A stretch of 64,000 bases of DNA from Blastopirellula marina DSM 3645 (GTDB lineage Bacteria > Planctomycetota > Planctomycetia > Pirellulales > Pirellulaceae), in NCBI RefSeq assembly GCF_000153105.1, contig NZ_CH672376.1:3056977-3120976 (forward strand), written 5' to 3'. The notes beneath the pieces were generated by a model, which was not told the DNA's origin, did not search any database, and saw only the letters and a program-made list of their open reading frames with translations. Made by a program: the position numbers and the translations under genes. Of the stretch, positions 11,798 through 20,997 are shown in pieces. Positions within the stretch are counted from its first letter, which is position 1; the number at the start of each line of letters is the position of its first letter.

Positions 11798-13300
11798 TCA
11801 TCGATCTCCATCTGCAGTATCGTAAAACATCGAGTCGATGAGCAAATAAAGTGGAGCAAGATCGGGCTCGAACCCATCATTGATGCCAAAGTTTTTGAGC
11901 AGCGCACGGCATGACTTGCACGCCGGATACGGACGCCCATTCGCAATATCGACGACGGCGCTCCACGCGTTCTTTAAGCTCATCCCACCAATTCTTAGGC
12001 TAGATCCGGATCTAGGTTCAACGCAAGAACCGTGGTACTTGCTTCGTGAAATTGCGTCTAAGCCGTCAAGGAAATTCTGAATTTCTGGATCAACGGGTTG
12101 CTGTCGACCTCCATCGCGGGTACTGCGACCTGGAGCGCTTGCGCTTCCCTGATTCATGACTCCTGCCGCGCTTTTGTTGTAGCCTTCTTCTATCGCTGCC
12201 AGCCGCTCAGCAAGCGCTCCGGCATGGGCTCTTTGACGGAATGCGATATTCCGCGTGTCAATTCCTAGCCGAATTGACCCGAAGACTGCAAGACTTAAAT
12301 CAATCGTGGCAAATACTTTGTCAACAGGATCGTCTTTAGCCATCGCTGTCTTAAAATTGGCGATTGCAAATCCAAGCACTGTTGGTGCGAAAATAAGTCC
12401 CGTAGCCGTGATTGCGATTGCTTCCGTTGTTGCAAAAGCAAGCCCCGCCCCGATAGCAAAGAATCCTAAAGTCATAAGTGCAGCAGTCGCCGCACTTATG
12501 GAAGAGGCGATCAAAATCCGTTCAAGCGACCACCTCTTAGCTGCGCCGTACGCAGCGGTTAGACCGCCAGATATTGAAGCATTAATTGCCATTGCAACGC
12601 CAATTTGACCGCTCGTGAACATTCCGGTGGGATCAACTCCCGCAACTGGATTCCCATGAGTGTACAAATATTTATGGAAACTCTGCGGATCCTGGGAATT
12701 TCCCGCAAACGGATCGAGCCGATTGAACCGCCCGCTGTTCGGATCGTAATACCGGGCCCGCAGATACTGCTGCCCGATCCGGCTGTCAAACTGCTCGCCG
12801 CTGTAGAGGAGCGTCGTGAGCGCCGCTGATTCCGCGCTACTGACAAACGCCGCCAGGGCGTTGTGGATCGCCAACATTTGGCCGTGGGCGGTGAAGGTGA
12901 AGAGTTGCTGCAAGGCGCCGGCCATATCGTACAAGACGCGGACGCTACCGTGGCCGTCGTGGCCGAAGACGAGGGTTTCTTCGCTGGTGACGGCGCCGTT
13001 TTCGTCATACGTCGTCGTGGTCTGCGTGATTTCGTCATGGCCGAAGCCGTAGGCGATCACCTTCACCACATTGCCGTTGGCGTCGTACGTCGTTTCGCGG
13101 GTGACCTGTTGGTAGCCGGTGAAGTTGGCGGGGTCGATCAGGTATTCAGTGCGCGTTGACGATTCGTAAACGTCATCGAGATTGGAGTCTACCTCGTGCA
13201 GGCTGCTGATGCGGATGCCGGTAGCGTCGTAGTCGTAGGTGACTTGTTCGTTACTGGCGAGGTCGCCTGATGTAAAGGTCTTGGTGACGACCTGCCGCAT
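11798..13300 (-). CDS. RHS core fragment with C-terminal YwqJ-like deaminase toxin
   Basis: A polymorphic-toxin tip. Residues 1-160 are RHS/YD repeats (YDYDATG, TTYDANGNVVK, TTYDENGAVTSEE). The RHS core motif follows: GQQYLRARYYDPNSGRFNRL, then the cleavage-type HGNPVAGVDPTGM. After it comes a hydrophobic stretch (about 240-330), then a C-terminal domain with SCVEPRS and YPACKSCRALLKNFG, matching the Cys/Glu and PxCxxC zinc motifs of YwqJ-type nucleic-acid deaminases. The frame is open upstream to 13441 where a TAG ends it, so the N-terminal shell is missing. This is a displaced tip rather than a full RHS gene, though ATG 13300 could start translation. Confidence 0.8.
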   Translation of the reverse strand: MRQVVTKTFTSGDLASNEQVTYDYDATGIRISSLHEVDSNLDDVYESSTRTEYLIDPANFTGYQQVTRETTYDANGNVVKVIAYGFGHDEITQTTTTYDENGAVTSEETLVFGHDGHGSVRVLYDMAGALQQLFTFTAHGQMLAIHNALAAFVSSAESAALTTLLYSGEQFDSRIGQQYLRARYYDPNSGRFNRLDPFAGNSQDPQSFHKYLYTHGNPVAGVDPTGMFTSGQIGVAMAINASISGGLTAAYGAAKRWSLERILIASSISAATAALMTLGFFAIGAGLAFATTEAIAITATGLIFAPTVLGFAIANFKTAMAKDDPVDKVFATIDLSLAVFGSIRLGIDTRNIAFRQRAHAGALAERLAAIEEGYNKSAAGVMNQGSASAPGRSTRDGGRQQPVDPEIQNFLDGLDAISRSKYHGSCVEPRSGSSLRIGGMSLKNAWSAVVDIANGRPYPACKSCRALLKNFGINDGFEPDLAPLYLLIDSMFYDTADGDR

Positions 13301-13558
13301 ACGGCCTTGCAGATCATAAGCAAACGTTTGTTCGCTTGTCGTTTGGCTGGTCGAATTGTCAATGACCGTTTTCGACGTTTGCTGCGTCGCGTCGTACTCG
13401 ATCGTCTGGTCGACGACCTCGTTATGATCGGCGTAGCGACCCTAAATCGTCGCCGTGATACGGGAGAAGAACGACCGAAGCAATTTTCGCATGGCAGTCC
13501 ACACTCGCTGACACGCCAAATGAACAGTCAGGCGTTCTGTTGATGTGAGCCTGTCAAT

Positions 13559-14146
13559 CTAACGACCGAACCAAGGGCGGTTCACTTTAAAAATGCCAAG
13601 AATGGGTTCTTGGCCGCTATAGAAGAAATAATTAACTCCGATAAATGGGCTTAGCAACTCAAAGGCAAGCCTCTCAACGGTATCCCAGGTTCGAGCCTGT
13701 GAGAGCGTGACTACTAAATCTTTCCAGGGCGACAAGCCTGCCAACACACGGACGCTATCATGAAAGCTTGCGTCGTCACTATTCCCGCGAATGATCTCCT
13801 GAAAAACGCGTGCTTTGAATTCAAGGTGTTCTGATACGCCGGAAAGGGAAACAGAGAGGAAAATGTCCGCGTCGCAATTCGGCGGCAAATCATCGACGAT
13901 CAGTCTTTCCGGATCCAAGCAAAAAAGCATTCCTAGGCGAGAAGTTGCTGCAAAGTGATTTGCCTTCAATGTGGTCGCGTCATCGAATATGCAGTCCGCT
14001 TCATGACAAATGTTATTTAGCTTAGACGTGAACAAATTCTCGCTTGCAAACGGAAATTTAAAAAAATCATGAGGGACATCATCGGATTCGATCAAAGTCT
14101 TGTGGTGAATCCTGGCAAAAACGCGTATCTCCAACGTCCAACTCAT
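13559..14146 (-). CDS. Putative immunity protein of the second toxin tip
   Basis: A 195-residue soluble protein opening SWTLEIRVFARIHHKTLIES, mixed alpha/beta, with no motif that I can place in a known immunity family. Position is the evidence: it follows the nuclease-like toxin fragment by 50 bp on the same strand and precedes the next RHS tip, as immunity genes do in arrays of displaced RHS tips. The function is an inference. Confidence 0.5.
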   Translation of the reverse strand: MSWTLEIRVFARIHHKTLIESDDVPHDFFKFPFASENLFTSKLNNICHEADCIFDDATTLKANHFAATSRLGMLFCLDPERLIVDDLPPNCDADIFLSVSLSGVSEHLEFKARVFQEIIRGNSDDASFHDSVRVLAGLSPWKDLVVTLSQARTWDTVERLAFELLSPFIGVNYFFYSGQEPILGIFKVNRPWFGR

Positions 14147-14196
14147 AATTGCTCCTGTTTGCTTGTCTTTTCTACTTGCAATGCACCAGTATAAAG

Positions 14197-14573
14197 TTAT
14201 GGCAGCGAGTCGCTAAAACCATTCCATCCGTCGATCTGCAAGTCGATTCCGATTCTATCCCCGCTCCTGATTCCAAGCCCAGAGAGCTTGTCTGTTCTAA
14301 TTGTGCCTTGTTGCGTCCTCATCAATTCCGGGTAGCCAGTTCGCTGGTTAGGTTGATACTCCGCTGACGGGCCAAATTTTGACTCGATAAACCGAAGAGC
14401 GCCGGTGAAGAAGTTTCGAACCACCATATCAACGCGGACGCGAACGCCGCTATCTGTAACAATCGTAACTTCATCTGCGACTTTAACTTCACCACGCAAC
14501 GCAGCGGTAAACTCTGAAAGCCAGGTCCCCCAATTTTGCTTTGACTGCGGCACTAAGTTCAACTTTTGCACTT
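14197..14573 (-). pseudogene. Restriction-endonuclease-fold toxin tip, 5' truncated
   Basis: About 125 residues ending in a TAA at 14197. The pattern VRVDMVVRN, then ALRFIESKFGPSAEYQPNQR and GYPEL resembles the D...ExK core and following Gln of REase-fold nuclease toxins (Tox-REase type) found at the C-termini of RHS proteins. The N-terminal RHS part is missing; at about 14573 the sequence switches to a transposase that reads in another frame of the same strand. The frame is technically open into the transposase, so a chimeric product from 14778 is possible but looks accidental. Confidence 0.6.
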
Positions 14574-15515
14574 TTACACGGCAATTGCGAGCGTATGTTC
14601 CAGGAGTTGTTTTACTTTTCGCGAGCCTGGGCCATTCAGCGCGAGTGACAAAACCTTTTGTCGCACGGTTTGCCGGCGGAGCGTGCCTAGCATGTCGGCG
14701 AAGGAAGCGTCGGCTTTGGACGTGTACCAGGGGCAAGTCAGCGGTTGGTATTGGCGATGACCTGCGCGAGCGAACCACAGCACGACAAGCGAATACAACA
14801 ACATCGCGACCGGGGCGGTGCGTTCGACCGAGCGGCGGCTCCAGCCTTGCGGTTCTTCGAAACCAAGCTGTTGCTTGCTATCGTGAAACGCGACTTCGAT
14901 GCTCCACCTTTGAGCGTACCAAGCGATCACCTGCTCGGCTGTCGCTTCATCACGAGTCGAATAAAACGCTTGCGGTTTGCGGCCGCCGGTCAGCGGTTCG
15001 ACTGCCACGACTCGTAGCGGTCGGTCGGGAACGCTATGAACCCGTGCTTCGACATGGGCGACACGAGCCGTGTCAGTTCGCCCATAAATCTTGAATGACA
15101 ATCGCCGGCAGCGCCCCTCCAACATGGCCGCCGGCGTCGGCAACAGGTTGCCTCGCTTGCGTGGTCGACCGTTGGTTCCTGGCCGTCTCACAGGCGGCGC
15201 TTCGTACAAACGAGCGTCCATCAGCAATCGGCTGGTCAAATCGCAATTCGGCGGTAAATTGTTCAGCACGCTTTGACCGCCGTAGGCGCTGTCGGCCACG
15301 GCATGAAAACGCCTGTTTTTCCGGTGGGAACAGAGCGTGTCGAGCATCTGCACCGCCAGTTCTGGTCGGGTCCGATAAACGCGGCGATGTTGGTTGGCCT
15401 TCGCCTTGTTCAGATACAAACGAAACAAAACCGGCAGGCAGTAATAATGTCCCGGACGAAAGGGCAACTCGACGATTACTCCCAGCACGACCCAGCTATG
15501 CCCCCAATTCATCAC
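14574..15515 (-). pseudogene. IS4-superfamily (IS701-like) transposase, N-terminally truncated
   Basis: 313 residues of a DDE transposase usually about 430-450 long. WGHSWVVLGVIVELPFRPG, FHAVADSAYGGQSVL (second catalytic Asp), RTDTARVAHVEARVHSVPD, then AEQVIAWYAQRWSIEVAFHD (the Glu region) and the helix PVAMLLYSLVVLWF are all present. The first about 120 residues, including the first catalytic Asp, are missing, and upstream DNA does not continue the frame. It abuts the nuclease-like toxin tip, which it or its parent element decapitated. Confidence 0.8.
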
Positions 15516-15865
15516 CGCCTTGCGGCGGTGCGAGAATGCGTGAAGAGATCGCGGCGGAACTAAACTCGTTCATCGCGACTGGGCGTGCCGAACAGGATTG
15601 CCCCCGTCTCTCTCTTGATTTTTGACAGTGCCATTCGACCAGGTCCCCTTTTCTTTCCCCCGCGCGGGCTGGGGCATCCCCCTTGTCACCCAGGGTATTG
15701 CCCGAGACAAAGATTTTTCTCGTATTCCCTGTTTTTTTTGGCGAATTGACCTGACAACGCGCAGATAGATAGATAGAAATCAAGGCGTTCCTACGAGCCA
15801 GACAGGCAATAGGTCGTACTTAAACGCTTGTTAAATCTCGGTTTATGTAAGTGGAGTGAAGCCCG
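15516..15865. other. Spacer upstream of the ECF sigma gene
   Basis: No gene is recognised. It holds a C/T-rich stretch, a T8 run near 15730 and a short (GATA)3 tract at about 15763-15776. A promoter for the ECF gene should lie here, but I cannot define its boxes. Confidence 0.4.
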
Positions 15866-16390
15866 GTGGCGGACGCGGATCCTTCCCAATTTGTGCGGCT
15901 CTTGATGGAGCACCAGGATCGACTGCTGCGATACATCTTGCCGCTTGTCGGATCGAAAGATGATGCAGAGGACATCCTGCAGGAGACGGCTACAGCCATC
16001 TGGAAGAAGTTCGACCAGTTCGATACTACCCAGCCGTTTGTTCCCTGGGCGAAGAAGTTCGCCCACAACGAGATCCTCCGACATCACCGCAACAAGAAAT
16101 CAGTCACGTTCCTGACGGAGGAACTGGTGGAGGACTTGGCCTCTCGCTATGACCAACGCGAGGAACTGCGGATTTGCCGCTACGAGGCACTGATGGAGTG
16201 CATGGAGAAACTGCCGGATGGGGATCGGCAGATTCTGGATATCCGATATCGCAACCCGCAAGCCACGATTCAGTCGCTGGCCAACGAGGTCGAGCAATCG
16301 GCCAATGTGCTTTACAAATCGCTAGCGCGGATGCGCCGACAGTTGTTCAACTGTGTGAATCGGAAGCTGGAACGCCTGGAAACGACCTAA
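15866..16390 (+). CDS. ECF RNA polymerase sigma factor (planctomycete type)
   Basis: A 174-residue extracytoplasmic-function sigma factor with a GTG start. Region 2 spans about residues 10-80 (RYILPLVGSKDDAEDILQET, then FVPWAKKFAHNEILRHHRN), and region 4 about 110-165 (LPDGDRQILDIRYRN, then SLANEVEQSANVLYKSLARM). It belongs to the planctomycete/verrucomicrobial ECF group that sits beside FecR/LamG membrane proteins. The next gene starts 15 bp downstream and is the likely regulatory partner. Target genes may include the DUF1559/lipoprotein pair. Confidence 0.9.
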   Translation: MADADPSQFVRLLMEHQDRLLRYILPLVGSKDDAEDILQETATAIWKKFDQFDTTQPFVPWAKKFAHNEILRHHRNKKSVTFLTEELVEDLASRYDQREELRICRYEALMECMEKLPDGDRQILDIRYRNPQATIQSLANEVEQSANVLYKSLARMRRQLFNCVNRKLERLETT

Positions 16391-16405
16391 AGTAAAGTAG
16401 CCAAC

Positions 16406-18031
16406 ATGAATTCCGAATGGCAAAAAGAACTTCAAGACTTGCTCTCGGCACTACTGGACGAGGATCACTTGGAACCTGCCCAGCAAACTCGCCTGCGGGA
16501 ACTGCTGGAAGCACATCCCGAAGCGAGAGAGATTTACCTCGACTACTTTGAAATGCACGGGAACCTGACCGATGGGTTAGTGCCACCGGCACAAGTCGAA
16601 AAGATAAAGATATGGTCTTGGGGCAAATACCATTGGGCCGGGCTGGGGCTGCTCGCGCTGGCCGCGAGCTTGCTAATCACAGTGGGATTGTACCAAGGCA
16701 TTTTATTCAATAGCGGAACAGGCGAGCCGATCGCACAGAATTCGCAACCGCTATCCCAGCCGACCGAGCGGGAAGAAGCGATCGACGAAACGATTGCCGT
16801 TCTGCTGACCAGCGTCGGTGCCGTCTGGGATTCCGGCAGTGGTAAGCTCCAGCCAGGGACCACCCTCCTTCCAGGACGACTAAAGTTGGTGCAAGGGTTA
16901 GCCTGTATTCAGTTCTATAGTGGCGCCTCGGTCGTGCTGGAAGGTCCCGCCGATCTTGATTTGCAGAACGCCTATCAAGTTTATTGTTACCAAGGGAGAT
17001 TGCGGGCGATCGTCCCACCGCAGGCTAAGGGATTCGTGATTGAGTCTCCCCAGATGGACCTCGTCGATTTGGGAACTGAGTTTGGCATGCAAGTCGATCA
17101 GTTGGGGCAAGTCGAGGTCCATGTGTTTGACGGCAAGGTCGAACTCCACGAGCCAGGCACCCGCCACGTGGCTCCAGCACCTCGAGAACTGACCGACGGG
17201 CGGGCGATCGCTGTCGATATGGAAGGCACGGAGAAAGTAATTCCGTTCAACAACGACGCCTTCCCCGCGATGTCGGAACTTTCGAGTCGCTCGAATGCAG
17301 CGTTAAACGAACTTCATGAGTCTTGGAAGCAGTATGCGCAAACACTCACCAAGGATCCACGCCTCAAGCATTATTACAACTTTGAACCAAGCTCTTCCAA
17401 CCATCGGAGACTGGTCAACCAAGCTGAAAACTCGGATGGGACTTACGGTGGAGCGGTCGTTGGCTGCCAATGGACCGAGGGACGCTGGCCGAACTCGACG
17501 GCGTTTGAATGGAAACGCCCTGGCGATCGGGTGCGTGTCTACGTGCCTGGAGAATTTGATGAACTGACGTTGATGGCCTGGGTACGGATCGATGGACTCG
17601 ATTACCTATACAGCGGGCTGATGCTGACTGATGAATTCAAACTCGAGATGCCACACTGGCAGATCGACGAACAAGGTCGCATTATCTTCTGCGTGAAAGC
17701 CAGCGAATCGAGTTACTACATCCGTAGCAAGCCGGTGTTTGGGCCATCGAATTTCGGTCAGTGGACCCACCTGGTAGTCGTATATGACGGTCCAGGTAAA
17801 CAGATGAAGCTATTTGCCAACGGCCAAGTTGTGGCTGTTCTGCCGATTCAAGATCCTCCGAAGATCAAGATTGGCCCGGCCACCATTGGCAACTGGGGGA
17901 TTTCTACTCCTGGCAATCCAGCACCTATTCGCAATTTGAACGGACGCATGGACGAGTTCATGCTCTTTGACGCGGCCCTTTCCGATGAAGAGATTCAGAT
18001 GATCTACTCCACAGGTCAACCGAATCAATAA
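16406..18031 (+). CDS. FecR/LamG-domain membrane protein, putative anti-sigma partner
   Basis: 541 residues. The cytoplasmic N-terminus (1-70) is acidic and helical, as in anti-sigma proteins of this type. One TM helix lies at about 74-95 (AGLGLLALAASLLITVGLY). A FecR-like beta domain follows at about 125-255 (LKLVQGLACIQFYSGASVVL, VDLGTEFGMQV, VEVHVFDGKVELH). A LamG/concanavalin-like domain lies at about 345-540 (GRWPNSTAFEWKRPGDR, FGQWTHLVVVYDGPGKQMKL, GRMDEFMLFDAALSDEEIQ). It follows the ECF gene after 15 bp. The LamG domain probably senses an extracytoplasmic glycan or protein; the ligand is unknown. Confidence 0.85.
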   Translation: MNSEWQKELQDLLSALLDEDHLEPAQQTRLRELLEAHPEAREIYLDYFEMHGNLTDGLVPPAQVEKIKIWSWGKYHWAGLGLLALAASLLITVGLYQGILFNSGTGEPIAQNSQPLSQPTEREEAIDETIAVLLTSVGAVWDSGSGKLQPGTTLLPGRLKLVQGLACIQFYSGASVVLEGPADLDLQNAYQVYCYQGRLRAIVPPQAKGFVIESPQMDLVDLGTEFGMQVDQLGQVEVHVFDGKVELHEPGTRHVAPAPRELTDGRAIAVDMEGTEKVIPFNNDAFPAMSELSSRSNAALNELHESWKQYAQTLTKDPRLKHYYNFEPSSSNHRRLVNQAENSDGTYGGAVVGCQWTEGRWPNSTAFEWKRPGDRVRVYVPGEFDELTLMAWVRIDGLDYLYSGLMLTDEFKLEMPHWQIDEQGRIIFCVKASESSYYIRSKPVFGPSNFGQWTHLVVVYDGPGKQMKLFANGQVVAVLPIQDPPKIKIGPATIGNWGISTPGNPAPIRNLNGRMDEFMLFDAALSDEEIQMIYSTGQPNQ

Positions 18032-18439
18032 ACCTCATCCTCGATCTTCAACTCTTCTGGTTTCATTTGTTTTATAAAAGGATCCTCCTCCATGCGCATG
18101 CTCTCGAAAATAAGACGTGGCTTCACGCTCGTCGAACTGCTGGTCGTCATCGCGATCATTGGCGTACTGATCGCCCTCTTGCTTCCTGCCGTTCAGCAGG
18201 CCCGCGAGGCTACTCGGCGTATGAGTTGCCAGAATAACCTGAAGCAATTGGGACTGGCGTCGCACAACTTTTACGACACCTACGGCAACCTGCCACCAGG
18301 CATGCACAACGACGACAACAACAACATCGGTTGGGGTGTCTATTTACTGCCGTATATCGAACAGAACAATCTGTACGATCAAATTGTGACACAGATTACG
18401 GCCAAACAGAGTGCCGGGGCCATGGCGATGATTCCCAAG

Positions 18440-19896
18440 GGTGGCACGGAACGCCGTTGCGCATCTGGGTAGGCGACAAACTCTAAAATTGATCTAGCAA
18501 AGAACTTCGAGCCTGTGCTTCAAGGGAGTTGGACGACTTCCACAAGCAGCAGGGAGGCTCGAAGGTGGCCCGAGGACCACATCGCGTATGCTATCAGCGC
18601 GAGCTGACGGCGGCGATATCGCAATTCTTGCCGCCGCAATTTTTTGCGCGCTGGCGATTTCATGGCAACGCAAATTGGACGCCTCAGCGGTTGGCTTGGG
18701 CGGCATGCCTGATGAGTTGGAGCACCGATTCCACACTCACCGATCGACTGGAGAGCGTCGGCGCTTTACTGGGCGAACTCTTTCCGCGTTGGCGCGTCGG
18801 CTTGGCGTTGGGCGGATTCGGCCGCGCATGCATTCGTGAGACGCCGCGGATGCTTGACGAAGTGCGTCGCCAACTGCGCAGTTCGGTCGCTGGTTGGTTG
18901 GAGCAATATCGCGTGTTCGGTTGGGTGGTGATGGCGGTCGACGGTTCGCGCTTCGAGGCTCCGCGTACGCGCGCCAACGAAGCAGGCCTCGGCTGCGCAG
19001 GACGCGAGAAGACGACGCCGCAAATTTATCAAACCACGTTGCAGCATGTCGGCACGTCGTTGCCGTGGGACTTTCGCATCGGCCCCGGCACGGCCAGCGA
19101 ACGACGTCAGTTAGACGAAATGCTCCCTGATTTACCGGGTAAATCGCTGCTAATCGCCGACGCCGGCTTCATCAGTTACGATCTCTGTCGCGTGCTGCTG
19201 ATGGGGCGGCATGACTTTCTACTGCGCGTCGGCGGAAATACGCACCTGCTGGAAAAGCTCGGCTTCGCTTGCGAAACGCGCGAGCGAACCGTCTATCTAT
19301 GGCCGTTGAGATTTCATGCGATTCCGCCGGTCGTGTTGCGACTGATCGTGCTCCGCGACGCGAACAAAGAACCGGTTTATCTGGTGACAAATATTGATTC
19401 GGAGTCGCTTCCCGAAGAAATCGCGAGTCAAATTTATCGTCTTCGCTGGGGACTCGAAACTCACTTCCGCGGGTTGAAACAAACGCTTGGTCGCGATCGC
19501 GTGTTAAGTCGAACTCCAGCCACGGCGCTCGCCGAACAGGGCTGGCTCAACATCGGGGCTTGGTTGCTGCAGTTGATGACGACCGCCGCGCTGATCGCGG
19601 CGAACGAACAGCCGCGGCAATGGTCGGTAGCCAAGGCAAGTCGCGAAGTTCGCCGCACGATGCGCGGCTGTCCGTCACGCTGTATCCGCCAACCGCTCTG
19701 CCAACGCTTGGGCTGCGCCAAGATCGACGGATACCAACGAAAAGGCCCCAAACAAACCCGCCGTGGCGTGCAAAAGAAGCGAGAAAAGCCGCCAGGACCA
19801 CCGAAAATACGACAGGCTACGAAGAAGGAACAACAACTGGCCCAACAGTTTATGCGGCCGCCATAGCCCAGATGCGCAACGGCGTTCGGTGGCACG
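18440..19896 (+). mobile_element. IS4-family insertion sequence with 9-bp target duplication
   Basis: The element is 18449-19887 (1439 bp). Both ends start GAACGCCGTTGCGCATCTGG (inverted repeat of 21 bp). It is flanked by GGTGGCACG at 18440-18448 and 19888-19896, a perfect 9-bp duplication in the usual IS4 range. The perfect duplication and intact transposase indicate recent movement. Confidence 0.95.
18529..19866 (+). CDS. IS4-family transposase (intact)
   Basis: 445 residues from a TTG at 18529; GTG 18565 (MARGPHRVCYQREL) is an alternative. The DDE catalytic set is readable: MAVDGSRFEAPRTRANEAG (first Asp), LLIADAGFISYDLC (second Asp), and IYRLRWGLETHFRGLKQTLG (Y-(2)-R-(3)-E-(6)-K signature with the catalytic Glu). 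A basic tail PKQTRRGVQKKREKPPGPPK closes the protein. No frameshift or stop interrupts it, so the element may be active. Confidence 0.93.
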   Translation: MDDFHKQQGGSKVARGPHRVCYQRELTAAISQFLPPQFFARWRFHGNANWTPQRLAWAACLMSWSTDSTLTDRLESVGALLGELFPRWRVGLALGGFGRACIRETPRMLDEVRRQLRSSVAGWLEQYRVFGWVVMAVDGSRFEAPRTRANEAGLGCAGREKTTPQIYQTTLQHVGTSLPWDFRIGPGTASERRQLDEMLPDLPGKSLLIADAGFISYDLCRVLLMGRHDFLLRVGGNTHLLEKLGFACETRERTVYLWPLRFHAIPPVVLRLIVLRDANKEPVYLVTNIDSESLPEEIASQIYRLRWGLETHFRGLKQTLGRDRVLSRTPATALAEQGWLNIGAWLLQLMTTAALIAANEQPRQWSVAKASREVRRTMRGCPSRCIRQPLCQRLGCAKIDGYQRKGPKQTRRGVQKKREKPPGPPKIRQATKKEQQLAQQFMRPP

Positions 19897-20526
19897 CACT
19901 CGAACGTCGATGAGTCGCCCTACAACGGGTGCTTCAACTATTCCTCTTGGAATGACACCACGCCTGTGAAGCAATCACTAGATGCCTATCTGTGCCCGTC
20001 CAACGCATTGGCACAGTTTGATGACGATGGGTATGGGGCTTCAAGCTACTGTGGCAACTTCGGTGATGCACCACGCTGGGGACAGACCGGAGCCTCTCAG
20101 ACCGGCTTGTATGTCAACGCCTACAGTAATACGAGCACGTTCGTTACTAAATTCAGTAGCATCACGGACGGTACCTCTAACACGATTGCCTTCGGTGAAG
20201 TCGGTGAATCGGAAAACGTGACCAAAAGTAACAACGGTGACCGTACTTTCCCCGTGTGGATGGGGGGCAACAACGACGGTGTCTATGGCGATATTGACCG
20301 CGGGTCGGCTGCTCATATCCGGTTCGCCGGCCCCGATTATCCAATCAATTTCCGTATTGGCTGGAAAACGAACTTAAGCTTCGGAAGCTTCCACCCAGGC
20401 GGAGCTCAATTCACGTTCGCAGATGGCTCGGTGCAATTCCTGTCGGAAACCATCGACACGACCATGTATGGCTATCTCGGCAATCGTTCCGACGGAAATG
20501 TCGTCGCTCGTAACTAGGAATCCATC

Positions 20527-20949
20527 ATGCATCGATACTCTCATTTGAATAACACACAAGTTTGCCTTACGCTTCTGGTAGTTCTTGCGCTATCAGTAGT
20601 GGGGCAGGCGGGTTGTTCTGGCAGCACCCCATATCCGATGGCGCCTGTTACCGGGAAGGTCATGTATCAAGGTCAGCCTGTCACGGCGGGAACAATCATG
20701 TTCACGCCGATCGGATCTGGAGAGATGACGCCCGGTAAACCAGCCGGCGGAAAGATCCAGGAAGACGGAACGTTTTCACTGATGAGTTACAACCCAGGTG
20801 ACGGAGCCAAGATCGGCCCCTGCCGTGTAACTTTCTCACCTCCCCAAGTCAGCACAGGCCGAAACATAAACGGCCTGATGCCCAAGGAAAGAGAAGTCGA
20901 GGTCACCGAGGGGAAAAACGACATCACTATCGAGCTGGTGAAGTCGTGA
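20527..20949 (+). CDS. DUF1559-associated small lipoprotein
   Basis: A 140-residue lipoprotein. The signal peptide ends in a lipobox (VGQAGC, Cys about residue 29), followed by a linker and a single beta-sandwich of the carboxypeptidase-regulatory/transthyretin type (VTGKVMYQGQPVTAGTIMF, then GGKIQEDGTFSLMSY and a closing ITIELVKS). Such proteins follow DUF1559 genes in planctomycetes, here 9 bp after the DUF1559 stop. The IS in the DUF1559 gene may reduce its transcription. The exact function is not known. Confidence 0.85.
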   Translation: MHRYSHLNNTQVCLTLLVVLALSVVGQAGCSGSTPYPMAPVTGKVMYQGQPVTAGTIMFTPIGSGEMTPGKPAGGKIQEDGTFSLMSYNPGDGAKIGPCRVTFSPPQVSTGRNINGLMPKEREVEVTEGKNDITIELVKS

Positions 20950-20997
20950 TTGGGTCTTGAATCGGCCGGGCGCCACCGACGAACGGCTATTTTTTCG

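Larger units (their letters stand above)
18092..20517 (+). pseudogene. DUF1559 pilin-like protein gene split by an IS4 element
   Basis: The 5' part (18092-18448, 119 codons) has the type IV pilin/pseudopilin leader [19 protein letters not shown] and the DUF1559 opening [30 protein letters not shown]. The 3' part (19897-20517) has the DUF1559 body and its ending: LDAYLCPSNA, ITDGTSNTIAFGEV, FGSFHPGGAQFTFADGSVQF and YLGNRSDG. Removing the IS and one copy of its 9-bp duplication restores one frame of 325 residues through KGGTHSNVDESPYNGC. So the gene was intact until a recent insertion. The current 5' frame ends 22 nt inside the IS. Confidence 0.95.

Noticed and set aside
15763-15776. (GATA)3 microsatellite upstream of the ECF gene
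   Set aside because: Too short for phase variation and not positioned within a gene or clear promoter.
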